From positions 63,773 through 127,772 of the forward strand of contig JAGPEQ010000001.1 of NCBI GenBank assembly GCA_018056955.1: DNA of 64,000 nt, given 5' to 3'. The position numbers and the translations under genes are program-made. This document shows positions 53,188 to 63,371 of this stretch, one piece after another. The stretch comes from Bacteroidales bacterium (lineage in GTDB: Bacteria > Bacteroidota > Bacteroidia > Bacteroidales > Tenuifilaceae). Position 1 is the first letter of the stretch, and every line of letters starts with the position of its first letter. A model generated the notes under the pieces. It was not told the origin of the DNA, searched no databases, and saw only the letters and a list, made by a program, of their open reading frames with translations.

Positions 53188-54807
53188 TCATTCCGCAAAA
53201 ATGGAGGTTAAGCTAAACCTATCAACATCAAACAGTCCAGCTGGAGTTAACTTTAAATGTGGTATTACCGATAGCGACATAAATGCCATTGTCATAAATG
53301 GCGCATGGAGCTTACATCCATCGGCCTTAAGTTTTTTGTTAATCAGTGAGTACTCCTTAGCAGCATCGCTCACATCAACATTTGTCATTAAACCAAAAAA
53401 CGGCAAGGCCAAACCCATAGTCTCATTTCCATCATAGTAGCACATTCCACCCCTATTTTTAATTATATAGTCTATAGCTCGCACTATGCTGTCGTCGTTT
53501 GCGCCTATGGCGACAATATGATGACTATCGTGGGCAATACTTGCTGCAATGGCACCTTTCCTCATTCCAAAACCATTGATAAGCCCAACCCCTATATTGT
53601 TTGGGTTGTATCGACTTAGCACAACAATTTTTAGAATATCTTTATCAAAATCGTAGCCAGAACCGGGTACAGATGTTTTTAAGGTTTCGGTGATCAACTC
53701 GCCTTCAATCACCTTAATAACCTTTACCGGTTTGCCAGAAGGAAAATCTAGCTTGATTTTTTGATGATCAAAGTGATTTGGAAAGCTAAACAACGGGGGT
53801 TTAACGGCATAATCTTCCTCAAAATTGGTTACATTAACACCTTTAATATAGGTAGATAATACATTAAAGTCATTTAGGTTGTCAACAACTATAAAATCGG
53901 CCGGTTGGCCCACCTGCAACAATCCAACATTTAACCTATAGTGGTTAACGGGGTTAACCGAAGCAACCTGCAGCACATCAAAAATATCATATCCTAGCGC
54001 AATAGCTTTGCGTACATGCTTATTTATATGCCCGCCCATTAACTCATCGGGGTGACAATCGTCAGTGCAGAACATAGCCATACTTGGGTTTTGCCCAATT
54101 ATTGGATGTAGGGCATCAAAATTTTTAGCGGCGCTACCCTCTCGAATCAGAACCTTCATCCCAAGTTCAATTTTTTTCTTAGCCTCTTCAAGGGTAAAAC
54201 ATTCGTGATCGGTAGTAATACCGGCTGAAACATATTTGGTAAGATTTTCACCGCTCAATCCCGGAGCATGACCGTCAATGGGTTTATTCCTTGCTTTGGC
54301 TTCGCTTAGTATTGAATGAACTTCAGTATTACCATTAATAACTCCGGGAAAATTCATCATTTCGGCAAGGTGGGTAACCTCAGGTAAGTCTAGAAGTTTT
54401 GCAACCTCTCTAGAAGTAAAGGGTTCAAAACACTCATCCACGGGCGATGCAGGCACACACGATGGCGCTCCAAAAAAGAATTTTAGTTTGGATTGTCTTG
54501 CATTCTCTATCATAAAGCGTACTCCTTCAATCCCTGCTACATTTGCCACTTCGTGAGGATCGGCAACCACTGCCACAGTTCCATTTTTAATTGCAGCCTG
54601 TGCAAACCTAGTAGGCACAAGCAATGAACTTTCAATATGCACATGCGAATCGACAAATCCAGGAATTATATAAACATTTTCAGCGTCCAAGGATTCATCA
54701 ATTTGGGTAATTACACCATCCTGAAAGTATATTTTAGCGTTTACAGTTCTACGACCGATAGGGTCAACCAATTTTCCCGAGATTGAATTCGAATTCTTCA
54801 TAAACAT
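53188..54807 (-). CDS. ade: Adenine deaminase
   Basis: An amidohydrolase-fold enzyme that deaminates adenine to hypoxanthine. Metal and substrate motifs are clear: PGFVDSHVHIESS, ADPHEVANV, DGHAPGLSG, FCTDDCHPDEL and a late IAHDSHHIVAIGAND. The 539-residue length fits AdeC from Bacillus. It may share a promoter with the parS-bearing gap upstream. Confidence 0.94.
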   Translation of the reverse strand: MFMKNSNSISGKLVDPIGRRTVNAKIYFQDGVITQIDESLDAENVYIIPGFVDSHVHIESSLLVPTRFAQAAIKNGTVAVVADPHEVANVAGIEGVRFMIENARQSKLKFFFGAPSCVPASPVDECFEPFTSREVAKLLDLPEVTHLAEMMNFPGVINGNTEVHSILSEAKARNKPIDGHAPGLSGENLTKYVSAGITTDHECFTLEEAKKKIELGMKVLIREGSAAKNFDALHPIIGQNPSMAMFCTDDCHPDELMGGHINKHVRKAIALGYDIFDVLQVASVNPVNHYRLNVGLLQVGQPADFIVVDNLNDFNVLSTYIKGVNVTNFEEDYAVKPPLFSFPNHFDHQKIKLDFPSGKPVKVIKVIEGELITETLKTSVPGSGYDFDKDILKIVVLSRYNPNNIGVGLINGFGMRKGAIAASIAHDSHHIVAIGANDDSIVRAIDYIIKNRGGMCYYDGNETMGLALPFFGLMTNVDVSDAAKEYSLINKKLKADGCKLHAPFMTMAFMSLSVIPHLKLTPAGLFDVDRFSLTSIFAE

Positions 54808-54841
54808 CCAATTAATGTTTTACTTAAACTTTTTGTTAAAT

Positions 54842-54857
54842 TGTTCCACGTGGAACA
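54842..54857. other. parS-type centromere site 1
   Basis: TGTTCCACGTGGAACA is a perfect 16-bp palindrome matching the chromosomal parS consensus bound by ParB. It lies between ade and mnmG. Confidence 0.88.
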
Positions 54858-54932
54858 CTTTAATGAAATATCTTAATACACTAATAATTATATACTTATG
54901 GTTTTTGAAATGTTTATGTTAAAACAAAAAAT

Positions 54933-54948
54933 TGTTCCACGTGGAACA
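54933..54948. other. parS-type centromere site 2
   Basis: A second identical TGTTCCACGTGGAACA, 91 bp from the first. Its last base directly touches the stop codon of mnmG. The 75 bp between the sites are very AT-rich. Confidence 0.88.
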
Positions 54949-56805
54949 TCACCTTCCAAAGTATACCAATAATACATTAATATCGCTAGGAGAAATTCCG
55001 GGTATTCGTTTTGCCTGAGCGATAGTTTTGGGTTTTATGCTTGTTAACTTTATCCTGGCTTCGGTGCTTAATGAGTTAAGCTGATTAAAATCAAAATCGT
55101 CGGGTATTTTAATATGTTCCAATCGATTTATTTTTTCTGCAATTATTTTTTCTTTTTCAATGTAGCCACTATACTTAATTTTTATTTCTGCGCCGTTTAT
55201 GGCTTCATAATCGTATGAGTCGATATTTATTTTGAGGTGCTCAAGTGTTGGTTTAAGCGATATTTCGGGACGTAAAACAATATCGTAGAGCTTTCTTTTT
55301 TGTGTAATTTTTGCTGAATTATTTGAGGTAAGGTATTCGTTTATATCGCTAGGCGATACAGAATATTCTTTAACGAGTTGATTCAGCTCCTCAATGCTTT
55401 TAATCTTGTTTTCGAGCCGTTTTACATCGTTTTCGTCAACCATATTATACTTTGCTGCAATTGGCGTTAACCTTTCATCGGCATTGTCTTGGCGAATTAG
55501 TATGCGGTATTCGGCTCGGCTGGTAAACATTCTGTAGGGTTCATCAACACCTTTTGTTACCAAATCATCAATCAACACTCCGATGTAAGCTTCGTCTCGG
55601 CTGAGCTGAAAGTTTTCTTGGATATCATTTGCCCTTAAGTGTGCATTTGCTCCTGCAATTAAACCCTGACCTGCTGCTTCCTCGTATCCTGTTGTACCAT
55701 TAATTTGTCCAGCGAAAAACAAGTTCTGAACTATTTTAGTTTCTAAAGTATGTTTTAGCTGTGTTGGATCAAAATAATCGTATTCAATTGCATAGCCAGG
55801 TCGAAGAATATGAACATTCTCAAAACCGGGAATTGATTTTAAAGCTTTGTACTGAATATCTACTGGCAGCGATGACGAAAAACCATTTAAGTACATCTCA
55901 TAGGTAAAAACACCTTCGGGCTCCAAAAATAGTTGGTGTGATGTTTTTTCGGCAAAGGTGTGCACTTTGTCCTCAATGCTTGGACAGTAACGAGGTCCTA
56001 TGCCCTTTATTTTACCAGTAAACAGGGGCGATTGATCAAACCCCTCTCGTAAAATATTATGTACAACCTGATTTGTGTTAACGATGTAGCAATGCTTACG
56101 TGGTAGTTTTGAAAAATAATCGGGGTTGAATGAAAATTTAGATAATTCTTGCGATTCTTGTATAGTCAGTTTACTATAATTAACGGTTCTACCATCAATT
56201 CTTACAGGTGTACCTGTTTTCATTCTCCCGGTTGTGAAACCAAGTTTTACTAGACGCTCAGTTAAGCCTTGTGAGTTTAGTTCACCTATACGTCCACCGG
56301 TAAAATTGACGTTTCCAACGTGTATCTTACCGTTTAAAAAGGTTCCATTTGTTAAAACAACAGTCTTACACTTAACTGTTTGATTTGTCTTAGTAATTAT
56401 ACCCTCTACTCGGTTTTCGTTTACAATTAAATCAATTACTTCATCCTGCCATAAATACAGATTAGGTATCGATTCAAGATATTTTCGCCATTCAATTGAA
56501 AAGAGCATTCTGTCAGCTTGAGCGCGTGGACTCCACATGGCTGGTCCTTTGCTCTGATTAAGCATTCTGAAATGTAGGGTTGTAAGGTCAGTCACTTTTG
56601 CTGTATATCCACCAAGTGCATCAATTTCTCTAACAATCTGACCTTTTGCAATTCCACCAATAGCAGGATTACAGCTCATTTGGGCTAACTTAGTAAGATC
56701 CATTGAAACTAAAAGTGTCCGGGAGCCCATTTTTGCAGCAATAGCAGCTGCTTCACATCCTGCATGCCCACCTCCAACAACAACAACATCAAAGGCTAAT
56801 TCCAT
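54949..56805 (-). CDS. mnmG: tRNA uridine-5-carboxymethylaminomethyl synthesis enzyme
   Basis: MnmG (GidA), with MnmE, modifies U34 of several tRNAs using FAD and a folate. The FAD motif is [58 protein letters not shown] and [20 protein letters not shown] are conserved. The length of 618 is normal. It overlaps ybeY by ten bases. gidA is often near the replication origin, which fits the parS sites. Confidence 0.97.
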   Translation of the reverse strand: MELAFDVVVVGGGHAGCEAAAIAAKMGSRTLLVSMDLTKLAQMSCNPAIGGIAKGQIVREIDALGGYTAKVTDLTTLHFRMLNQSKGPAMWSPRAQADRMLFSIEWRKYLESIPNLYLWQDEVIDLIVNENRVEGIITKTNQTVKCKTVVLTNGTFLNGKIHVGNVNFTGGRIGELNSQGLTERLVKLGFTTGRMKTGTPVRIDGRTVNYSKLTIQESQELSKFSFNPDYFSKLPRKHCYIVNTNQVVHNILREGFDQSPLFTGKIKGIGPRYCPSIEDKVHTFAEKTSHQLFLEPEGVFTYEMYLNGFSSSLPVDIQYKALKSIPGFENVHILRPGYAIEYDYFDPTQLKHTLETKIVQNLFFAGQINGTTGYEEAAGQGLIAGANAHLRANDIQENFQLSRDEAYIGVLIDDLVTKGVDEPYRMFTSRAEYRILIRQDNADERLTPIAAKYNMVDENDVKRLENKIKSIEELNQLVKEYSVSPSDINEYLTSNNSAKITQKRKLYDIVLRPEISLKPTLEHLKINIDSYDYEAINGAEIKIKYSGYIEKEKIIAEKINRLEHIKIPDDFDFNQLNSLSTEARIKLTSIKPKTIAQAKRIPGISPSDINVLLVYFGR

Positions 56806-57233
56806 TTTGAGTAGAAAATTTTTAAAGCCCAGTTCTCCTTTTCTCTAATTTCCTTCTTTTGCTCCTCTGTAGAATCGTCAAATCCTAGCAAATGTAATAT
56901 TCCGTGAACAATTACCCTGTGTAATTCATTTTCGAAGGTAACATTGTAGTCCTTTGCATTAGTCTTTACGGTATCGACTGAAATAACAATATCACCAGAA
57001 ATTGAATTTTCTGTACAGTAGTTGAAAGTAATTATATCAGTATAATAGTTATGAGCTAAATACTTTTTATTGATTTCAAGTATTTCAGTATCGTCAGTAA
57101 AATAGAAGTTAATATCACCAACTGATTTCTTAAACTCTTTTTCAATAATATAAATTATCCACTTTTTTATTTTGTTTTTATTGGATATCCTATTTGAGAT
57201 GGATGGTGTTTTATATGAAAAAAAAATAGCCAT
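56796..57233 (-). CDS. ybeY: Endoribonuclease YbeY
   Basis: YbeY is a zinc RNase needed for 16S rRNA maturation and ribosome quality control. The zinc motif [15 protein letters not shown] (HxxxHxxGxDH type) is near the C-terminus; [11 protein letters not shown] is diagnostic. The length of 145 is typical. It overlaps mnmG by ten bases and the upstream gene by one. Confidence 0.93.
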   Translation of the reverse strand: MAIFFSYKTPSISNRISNKNKIKKWIIYIIEKEFKKSVGDINFYFTDDTEILEINKKYLAHNYYTDIITFNYCTENSISGDIVISVDTVKTNAKDYNVTFENELHRVIVHGILHLLGFDDSTEEQKKEIREKENWALKIFYSKWN

Positions 57234-57628
57234 TAAATATTAAAAGTCATTTTTACTGTTGTTCCGTTGTTCTCAAAAGCAATTTCATCAGACAACTTTT
57301 TCATAAGAAACACACCTCGGCCCGAAATGTTTTCAATGTTTTCCGGAATAGTTGGATCCGGAATTGTATTTGGATCGAAACCTTTTCCCTGGTCAGAAAT
57401 TGTTATGCATACTTTAGTATCGCATATTTTTATATTTACCTTAACAACTTTTTTCTCGTCAAGTTTATTGCCATGAACAATAGCATTATTTACACCCTCG
57501 ATAGCAGCAATTAATATTTTTCCATACACATCGGGTGTTAAAGTAAGTTTTTCTGTTATTTCATCAATAGTTTTTTCGATTAAACTAATTTGCTCTAGCT
57601 TGCTTGGAATTGTAATTGTTCGTTCCAT
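57233..57628 (-). CDS. Anti-sigma-type ATP-binding protein (HATPase, RsbW-like)
   Basis: A single-domain GHKL ATPase of 131 residues like RsbW/SpoIIAB kinases. The N-box is AIEGVNNAIVHGNK, G1 is DQGKGFDP and the lid region is GRGVFLMKKL. Such proteins phosphorylate an anti-sigma antagonist and are opposed by SpoIIE-type phosphatases, one of which is encoded at 43-45 kb. A direct link is speculative. A -7-like box lies upstream. Confidence 0.88.
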   Translation of the reverse strand: MERTITIPSKLEQISLIEKTIDEITEKLTLTPDVYGKILIAAIEGVNNAIVHGNKLDEKKVVKVNIKICDTKVCITISDQGKGFDPNTIPDPTIPENIENISGRGVFLMKKLSDEIAFENNGTTVKMTFNI

Positions 57629-57678
57629 GGCTTTTAGGTTGTTATTTTTTTATACTTTATTTTTTAGTAAAGGTTACG

Positions 57679-57686
57679 CAAAATTA
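57679..57686 (-). promoter_or_regulatory. Possible -7 box before the anti-sigma-type kinase
   Basis: TAATTTTG on the minus strand, about 50 bases before the start codon, matches the consensus; a T-run lies near -33. Confidence 0.4.
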
Positions 57687-57703
57687 TGAAAAAAATGATT
57701 TTA

Positions 57704-58888
57704 CTAAAATTTCAACCAGTCTAACGGATTTTCAGGTTCCTTCTCATTCCATATCTCAAAGTGTAAAACAAGTGTATTATCGGTTTGTTTCATTACACTT
57801 CCCAAATTATCGCCAGCATTTACAAGCTGTCCTACTTTTACACTTACTTCACTAAGATTAGAGTAAACGCTTAAATATTCACCATGCCTAATAATAATAG
57901 CCCTTCCCCCATATGGAACATTAAATATTTTTTTAACCTCTCCTCTGTGAATTGCTTGAACCGTTGAAGAATTGTTAAGTATTAAATCGATTCCGTTATT
58001 CTTTACTTTTACATTTTTAAGTATTGGGTGATTGCTCTCTCCAAAGTAGTTTAAAACGTTGCTATTTAATGCAGGTGGTGGTAATTTTCCTTTGTTCTCC
58101 TTGAAAATATTACTTAATTCATTATATCTCTTAGCATTTTCTTTATTCATAGATTTTAGAGCTCTTGCATTCTCTTCAATTATTCTTTTAATTTCATTAT
58201 CAATTAATGCTAATGCTTTTTTCTTATTGGAAATTTCTTTAGTTAACTCAATTTTCTTTTTCTCTAAATCCTTTTTAGTTGCTTCTAATTCATTTTTTTC
58301 CTTATTTAGAGTAGTTATCGTTTTTTGGTATTCATTCTCCTTAAGTTTTAGTTCTTTTAAAAAAAGCACATAGTTTGACCTCTTCTGTTCTAATTCAATC
58401 TTATTTTCATTAAGTAATGATATTTGTTGATTGAAATAATTAACAAGATTTTTATACATTTTAAGGCGGGTATAAGCTTGATTTATACTACTTGATGAAA
58501 GTAGAAGTATTAATAAATCATTTTTCCTCTTTAACTTTTTAAAGTATGATTTATAAATTCTAATTAATTCATTTCTTCGAGTATCAATAAGAGTAGATAA
58601 ACTATCAACTTGTGAGGTAGTCTCAGTTAGGTTTTTCGAAATTTCTGTTATTTGATTTTTTATATTTATAAGTAACCTGTTTTGTAACTCAATAGATTTT
58701 AATTTTAAGGTTAACTCGTTAATTGTAGCTTTTTTTGATTTATTAATTATATCGATCTGTTTATTGTTATCGTCTATTTGTTTTAGTATTTCCTTTTTTT
58801 GATTATTCAAAATATCTATTTTATTCTGTGAAAAGGTAAAATTCACAGAAAAAAGAAAAACTAAAACTAAATTTATTATAACTTTCAT
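57704..58888 (-). CDS. EnvC-like murein hydrolase activator (degenerate M23)
   Basis: A 394-residue exported protein: signal peptide (KVIINLVLVFLFSVNFTFS), a long coiled coil (about 25-260), and a C-terminal LytM-like domain. The zinc ligands are mostly lost: NNGID replaces HxxxD, VYSNLS replaces the YAHL motif, and LHFEIW keeps only one His of HxH. This is the usual state of EnvC, which activates amidases rather than cutting the wall. The gene ends the dut-flippase run. Confidence 0.9.
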   Translation of the reverse strand: MKVIINLVLVFLFSVNFTFSQNKIDILNNQKKEILKQIDDNNKQIDIINKSKKATINELTLKLKSIELQNRLLINIKNQITEISKNLTETTSQVDSLSTLIDTRRNELIRIYKSYFKKLKRKNDLLILLLSSSSINQAYTRLKMYKNLVNYFNQQISLLNENKIELEQKRSNYVLFLKELKLKENEYQKTITTLNKEKNELEATKKDLEKKKIELTKEISNKKKALALIDNEIKRIIEENARALKSMNKENAKRYNELSNIFKENKGKLPPPALNSNVLNYFGESNHPILKNVKVKNNGIDLILNNSSTVQAIHRGEVKKIFNVPYGGRAIIIRHGEYLSVYSNLSEVSVKVGQLVNAGDNLGSVMKQTDNTLVLHFEIWNEKEPENPLDWLKF

Positions 58889-59325
58889 TATTTATGACCA
58901 GTTGATCCAAAACCGCCTGCACCCCTGTCGGTTTCAGAAATTTTGTTTACGTTTTCAAAAGATACTTTTTCATACCTTGTAAAAACCATCTGACAAATCC
59001 TTTCGCCTGGTTCAATGGTAACAATATCATTGCTTAAATTTACAACAATAACTCCAATTTCACCACGGTAATCGGAATCGATAGTGCCAGGAGTGTTTAG
59101 TATAGATAAACCTTTTTTTAAAGCCATACCGCTCCTAGGGCGGATCTGGGCTTCAATACCAACAGGTAATTCAATAAAAAGTCCTGTAGGTATTAATTTT
59201 CTTTCTAATGGCTTTAAATTTATTGGCTCCTCGATAAATGCTTTTAAATCGACACCGCTGGAATGCTCAGTAGCATATGTAGGGTTATCGAACGTTGATT
59301 TGTTAAGAATTTTAACTATCTCCAT
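58888..59325 (-). CDS. dut: dUTP diphosphatase
   Basis: The trimeric dUTPase hydrolyses dUTP to dUMP and keeps uracil out of DNA. Motifs: GVDLKA (1), [11 protein letters not shown] (2), [17 protein letters not shown] (3), RICQMVF (4) and [10 protein letters not shown] (5). The length of 145 is typical. It overlaps the flippase gene by ten bases and envC by one. Confidence 0.96.
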   Translation of the reverse strand: MEIVKILNKSTFDNPTYATEHSSGVDLKAFIEEPINLKPLERKLIPTGLFIELPVGIEAQIRPRSGMALKKGLSILNTPGTIDSDYRGEIGVIVVNLSNDIVTIEPGERICQMVFTRYEKVSFENVNKISETDRGAGGFGSTGHK

Positions 59326-60767
59326 AAAGTAATTTTTATGTTTTCTTTCTTAATGAATTTGTAAATAAATAAACCAATTAAAATATTAGCTGCTATTAGT
59401 GAAAAATAGGGTTTTAAGAATACCAATAATAAAGTTCCAGATAAAGTAATGAATAATATAAAAATAATATAAAATTTTATGTTTTTAGTTTCGAACGAAA
59501 CAAATCCAGATGTTCTACCATCGCTATAACTCATAATAGTCATAGTTACATATGTGATTAAACGGCTAAGAGCAGCACCATAAATGCCAATTATTGGAAT
59601 AAGTATTATATTAGAAAATATAGTTATAATTGATCCAATAACAGTGTACTTTAAACCATAAATAGTTTTATCAGCAAGCTTATACCAAAAGGAAAGGTTA
59701 AAGAATAGACCATAAAAAATATTTGCTAAAAGTAATATAGGTACTATATAAAGCGATTCACGATAATTTTTGCCAATAAAAAACTTTAGTATTGGTAAAT
59801 TAAAGGTTATTAGGAGGGATATAACAATTGAAAAGATTAGAAAATACTTAAATGACTTTCCAAAAAGCTTATTGTGGTCCTGACTTCCTGAAGATTTAAA
59901 GAAAAAAGGCTCAGCAGCAAAACGATACATTTGTACGAAAAGTACTAAAAGTACAGCTAGTTTAACACAAGCACCATATATCCCTAATTGGTAAAGCGAG
60001 TCGACACTTTTAGGTAATAAGTACTTGATAAAAAGTCTATCGAAAGCCTCGTTGGTAGTACCGGATAATCCGGCTAATAAAATAGGGAAAGAATACCAAA
60101 TAAGTTCTTTCATCAAACTTTTATCGATTCTAATTTTTGGGAAACCAGTAAAATAGGTAACCAATACAAAAACAACAATGTTCTGTATAAAGTTAGATAG
60201 GAATACATAAAACAAAAGGTCGATATGTGGGAATAAATTTTTTAAGTATGAGGGTTTAAGAACCAGGTAAAAAATAATATTTAACAATACATTTATGGCA
60301 ACACCGGTAATTTTAATAAACGAAAATACAAGGGGTCTATTCTGGTTTCTAAGTTTGGCAAAAGGTAAAGCGGTGATGGAATCGAGCGATACGATTGCTG
60401 CAGTAGTGATAATGTAAATGGGTAAATACCCAGATCCTAATAAACTTGAAATTGAATCTGAAAAAAGGTAAGCAGCAATGAAAAAAATGGATGAAAGTGT
60501 TAGAACAAAAGTAAATGCATTAGAATAAACCCGCTCATCATTTTTATACTTATTTACAAAACGGAAATAGCCAGTTTCCAAACCAAAGGTCAAGAATATT
60601 AGTAAAAAACTAATGTAAGCGTAAAACTCAGTAATTACACCGTACTGCCTAGGGTCTGTTAAAACGTTAGTGTGTATAGGAACAAGCAAGTAGTTTAGTA
60701 AACGAGGGACAATGGTACTTAATCCATATATAATTGACTGTGAATAAAGTTGTTTTACGGATGACAT
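59316..60767 (-). CDS. Polysaccharide/lipid flippase (Wzx/MATE-like)
   Basis: An integral membrane protein of 483 residues with about 14 helices of the MVF/PST superfamily. The start [29 protein letters not shown] and [11 protein letters not shown] are typical of Bacteroidota lipopolysaccharide-type flippases. Only this general role is supported; the cargo may be an O-unit or lipid II. The codon use is AT-rich. Confidence 0.85.
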   Translation of the reverse strand: MSSVKQLYSQSIIYGLSTIVPRLLNYLLVPIHTNVLTDPRQYGVITEFYAYISFLLIFLTFGLETGYFRFVNKYKNDERVYSNAFTFVLTLSSIFFIAAYLFSDSISSLLGSGYLPIYIITTAAIVSLDSITALPFAKLRNQNRPLVFSFIKITGVAINVLLNIIFYLVLKPSYLKNLFPHIDLLFYVFLSNFIQNIVVFVLVTYFTGFPKIRIDKSLMKELIWYSFPILLAGLSGTTNEAFDRLFIKYLLPKSVDSLYQLGIYGACVKLAVLLVLFVQMYRFAAEPFFFKSSGSQDHNKLFGKSFKYFLIFSIVISLLITFNLPILKFFIGKNYRESLYIVPILLLANIFYGLFFNLSFWYKLADKTIYGLKYTVIGSIITIFSNIILIPIIGIYGAALSRLITYVTMTIMSYSDGRTSGFVSFETKNIKFYIIFILFITLSGTLLLVFLKPYFSLIAANILIGLFIYKFIKKENIKITLWR

Positions 60768-60803
60768 TTTTCCAAGTATGAATGTCAAAAGTATAATTTT
60801 TGG

Positions 60804-60811
60804 TATTTTTG
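60804..60811 (+). promoter_or_regulatory. -7 box before the cyclophilin gene
   Basis: TATTTTTG matches the consensus 33 bases before the start codon of the lipoprotein. Confidence 0.5.
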
Positions 60812-60844
60812 CACAAGTAACTATGAAAGATAAAAGTTAAAGCA

Positions 60845-61642
60845 ATGAAAATTAGAACTTTAGTTTTACTCGGTCTGGTATCAATGCTATCGTGCACTAC
60901 GAATTACAACGATAACAATAGATATGTTAAAATTTCAACTGATGTAGGAGATATAGTTATTAAACTATATAATGAAACGCCTAAGCATACAGAAAATTTT
61001 ATCAAATTGACCGAAGAGAATTTTTTCGATGGTCTTATTTTCCACAGAGTAATAAAAGACTTTGTTGTTCAAGGCGGTGATCCTGAAACTAAGAATGCTG
61101 AGCCAGGAAAACTATATGGCGAAAAGGATGCCGGTTATTTAATTGATGCAGAAATTGTTGATACAATTTACCATAAGCGTGGAGTAATAGCGATGGCAAG
61201 GGAAGGCGATGATGTGAACCCAGAAAAAAAATCTTCATCATCACAGTTCTACCTTGTTGTTGGAAAGGTATTTACTGAAGAAGAACTTAATAAGCTTGAA
61301 GACAAGCTAAACAAAAAATTAAGGGAGAAAACAGAAAAGAAGCTTTACGATAGTCTGTTAGGTAGCCAAAGCAACTTAAACCCAAAATTTCTTAATGAAG
61401 TAACACAAAAGGTTTCTATCTTAGCTGACTCGATTATGAAGGTTAAACATATCAAGTTTAATGAAAATCAGCGTAAAATTTATACTACTGTAGGAGGCAT
61501 ACCACACCTAGATGGGAACTATACTGTTTTTGGAGAAATTGTGGAAGGATACGATGTGGTTGAAAAAATTTCGCAGGTTCAAACCGATTCCAACGATAGA
61601 CCTTTAAAAGATATTAAGTTCAAAGTTCGCATTGTAAAATAG
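60845..61642 (+). CDS. Cyclophilin-type peptidyl-prolyl isomerase lipoprotein
   Basis: A 265-residue PPIase with a lipobox (GLVSMLSC, Cys17). The cyclophilin core is clear: NFIKLTEENFFDGLIFHRVI, QGGDPE and SSSSQFYLV, then YTVFGEIVEGYDVVEKI. A charged helical insert of about 65 residues (near 145-210) separates the QFYLV strand from the last part, longer than in minimal cyclophilins. It probably helps folding of envelope proteins. pheS follows after eight bases. Confidence 0.93.
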   Translation: MKIRTLVLLGLVSMLSCTTNYNDNNRYVKISTDVGDIVIKLYNETPKHTENFIKLTEENFFDGLIFHRVIKDFVVQGGDPETKNAEPGKLYGEKDAGYLIDAEIVDTIYHKRGVIAMAREGDDVNPEKKSSSSQFYLVVGKVFTEEELNKLEDKLNKKLREKTEKKLYDSLLGSQSNLNPKFLNEVTQKVSILADSIMKVKHIKFNENQRKIYTTVGGIPHLDGNYTVFGEIVEGYDVVEKISQVQTDSNDRPLKDIKFKVRIVK

Positions 61643-61650
61643 TTGGTAAA

Positions 61651-62670
61651 ATGGAGGAAAGAATTAAACAGATAAGGGAAACGTTTTCGACATTAGATCC
61701 TAAAGACCTACAAAGTGTTGAAAAAATAAGAGTTGAGTATCTTGGAAGGAATGGTTATCTGACAAAACTATTTGATGACTTTAAAAATATTCCAAACGAA
61801 AAGAAGAAGGAAGTTGGTAAAATACTAAACCAGCTCAAATCTGAAATATCCGATAAGGTTGAAACCTGGAAAAAAACATTTTCCGAATCTACAAAATCAA
61901 AAGGAACTAATTTAGATCTTTCGCTAGAGGAGTATCCATTTGAATTTGGAACCCGACATCCAATTTCACTAGTTAAGAATGAACTAGTTGAAATTTTTAA
62001 ATATTTGGGTTTTACTGTTTATGAGGGTCCTGAAATTGAGGATGATTGGCACGTATTTTCGGCCTTAAACTTTCCCGAGGAACATCCTGCCAGGGACATG
62101 CAGGATACTTTCTTTATTGAAAAAAAGCCAGATATCCTTCTGCGAACACATACATCATCGGTTCAGGTTAGAAGCATGGAAAATGAGAAGTTACCAATCA
62201 GGGTAATTTGTCCAGGCAGAGTATTCAGAAATGAAGCAATTTCAGCAAGAGCTCACTGTATTTTTCATCAAATTGAAGGACTTTACATTGATAAAGATGT
62301 TTCATTTGCTGATTTGAAGCAAACACTTCTTTACTTTGCAAAAGAGATGTTTGGTTCGGAAACAAAAATCAGGCTTAGACCTTCATACTTTCCTTTTACA
62401 GAACCTTCGGCTGAAATGGATGTTAGCTGTAAGCTTTGTGGTGGAAAAGGTTGTTCGGTTTGTAAATATACTGGCTGGTTAGAGGTTTTAGGATGTGGCA
62501 TGGTTGACCCAAATGTACTAGAACTTAACGGTATTGATAGTAAAATTTATTCAGGTTTCGCATTTGGTATGGGGCTTGAACGTATAGCAATGCTTAAATA
62601 TCAGGTTCGCGATTTGCGTCTTTACTTTGAGAATGATGTTCGTTTTCTAAAACAGTTCAAGAATTACTGA
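61651..62670 (+). CDS. pheS: Phenylalanyl-tRNA synthetase alpha subunit
   Basis: PheS is the catalytic alpha subunit of PheRS. Class II motif 2 is seen in RVICPGRVFRNEAISARAHC and motif 3 in GFAFGMGLERIAMLKY. CKLCGGKGCSVCKYTGW is the zinc-like insertion seen in some PheS. The length of 339 is normal. pheT is not adjacent. Confidence 0.97.
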   Translation: MEERIKQIRETFSTLDPKDLQSVEKIRVEYLGRNGYLTKLFDDFKNIPNEKKKEVGKILNQLKSEISDKVETWKKTFSESTKSKGTNLDLSLEEYPFEFGTRHPISLVKNELVEIFKYLGFTVYEGPEIEDDWHVFSALNFPEEHPARDMQDTFFIEKKPDILLRTHTSSVQVRSMENEKLPIRVICPGRVFRNEAISARAHCIFHQIEGLYIDKDVSFADLKQTLLYFAKEMFGSETKIRLRPSYFPFTEPSAEMDVSCKLCGGKGCSVCKYTGWLEVLGCGMVDPNVLELNGIDSKIYSGFAFGMGLERIAMLKYQVRDLRLYFENDVRFLKQFKNY

Positions 62671-62672
62671 AA

Positions 62673-63371
62673 ATGCTGAAAGACGGAAATTCAAATACTT
62701 GTATAAGTTCAAGTTTTCCAATTTTTAAATCGCTTAATAGCGAGGAACTTGAACTATTGAATGCAAACTTAAAATGTAACACCTACCGAAAAGGTGAAAT
62801 AATTTATAGAGAGGGAAGCAGGATCACGGGCATTTACTGCGTTAAAAAAGGTATTTTAAAAATTTACAAAACAGGAATTGATTCTAAGCCACAAATTGTT
62901 GCATTTGCAATAAAGGGGGATATAACAGGTTACAGATCGGTTTTGAGCAACGAAATGGCTTGTACAACAGCTGAAATTATTGAAGAAGCAGAAATTTGCT
63001 TTATTCCATCGGAAATTATCTTTAACTTAATTAAAAAAAATAGCGATTTTGCTCTTTCATTAATACAGCTAACATGTAGGGAATTGGATCAGGCAAATAT
63101 ATTTATAAAAGATATAGCTCAAAAAACTGTTAAACAGCGCCTTGCCGAAATCTTACTAATGCTGGAAAATACTTTCAAACTAGACGCAGAGGGCTATATA
63201 GCAGTAAATCTAACTAGAGAAGATTTATCGAGTATTGTTGGTACAGCAACCGAATCGGTAATTCGTATCCTGGGCGAATTTAAGAACGAGGGTTTGATAG
63301 CAATCAAAGGAAAAAAAATTAAGATAAACGATAAGAAAAAGATGAATCTGATATCGGATTCCATTTTTTAG
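62673..63371 (+). CDS. Crp/Fnr-family transcriptional regulator
   Basis: A 232-residue regulator with an N-terminal cyclic-nucleotide-binding-like beta barrel ([20 protein letters not shown]), a dimer helix and a C-terminal winged helix ([20 protein letters not shown]). No N-terminal FNR cysteine cluster pattern is clear: the early Cys residues are too few. The Arg-Ser pair for cAMP is also missing, so the signal is unknown. It starts two bases after pheS and overlaps ruvB by four bases at the convergent end. Confidence 0.92.
   Translation: MLKDGNSNTCISSSFPIFKSLNSEELELLNANLKCNTYRKGEIIYREGSRITGIYCVKKGILKIYKTGIDSKPQIVAFAIKGDITGYRSVLSNEMACTTAEIIEEAEICFIPSEIIFNLIKKNSDFALSLIQLTCRELDQANIFIKDIAQKTVKQRLAEILLMLENTFKLDAEGYIAVNLTREDLSSIVGTATESVIRILGEFKNEGLIAIKGKKIKINDKKKMNLISDSIF

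Noticed and set aside
54858-54932. Replication origin between the parS sites
   Set aside because: The spacer is AT-rich but I see no cluster of DnaA boxes (TTATCCACA-like), so an origin cannot be claimed.
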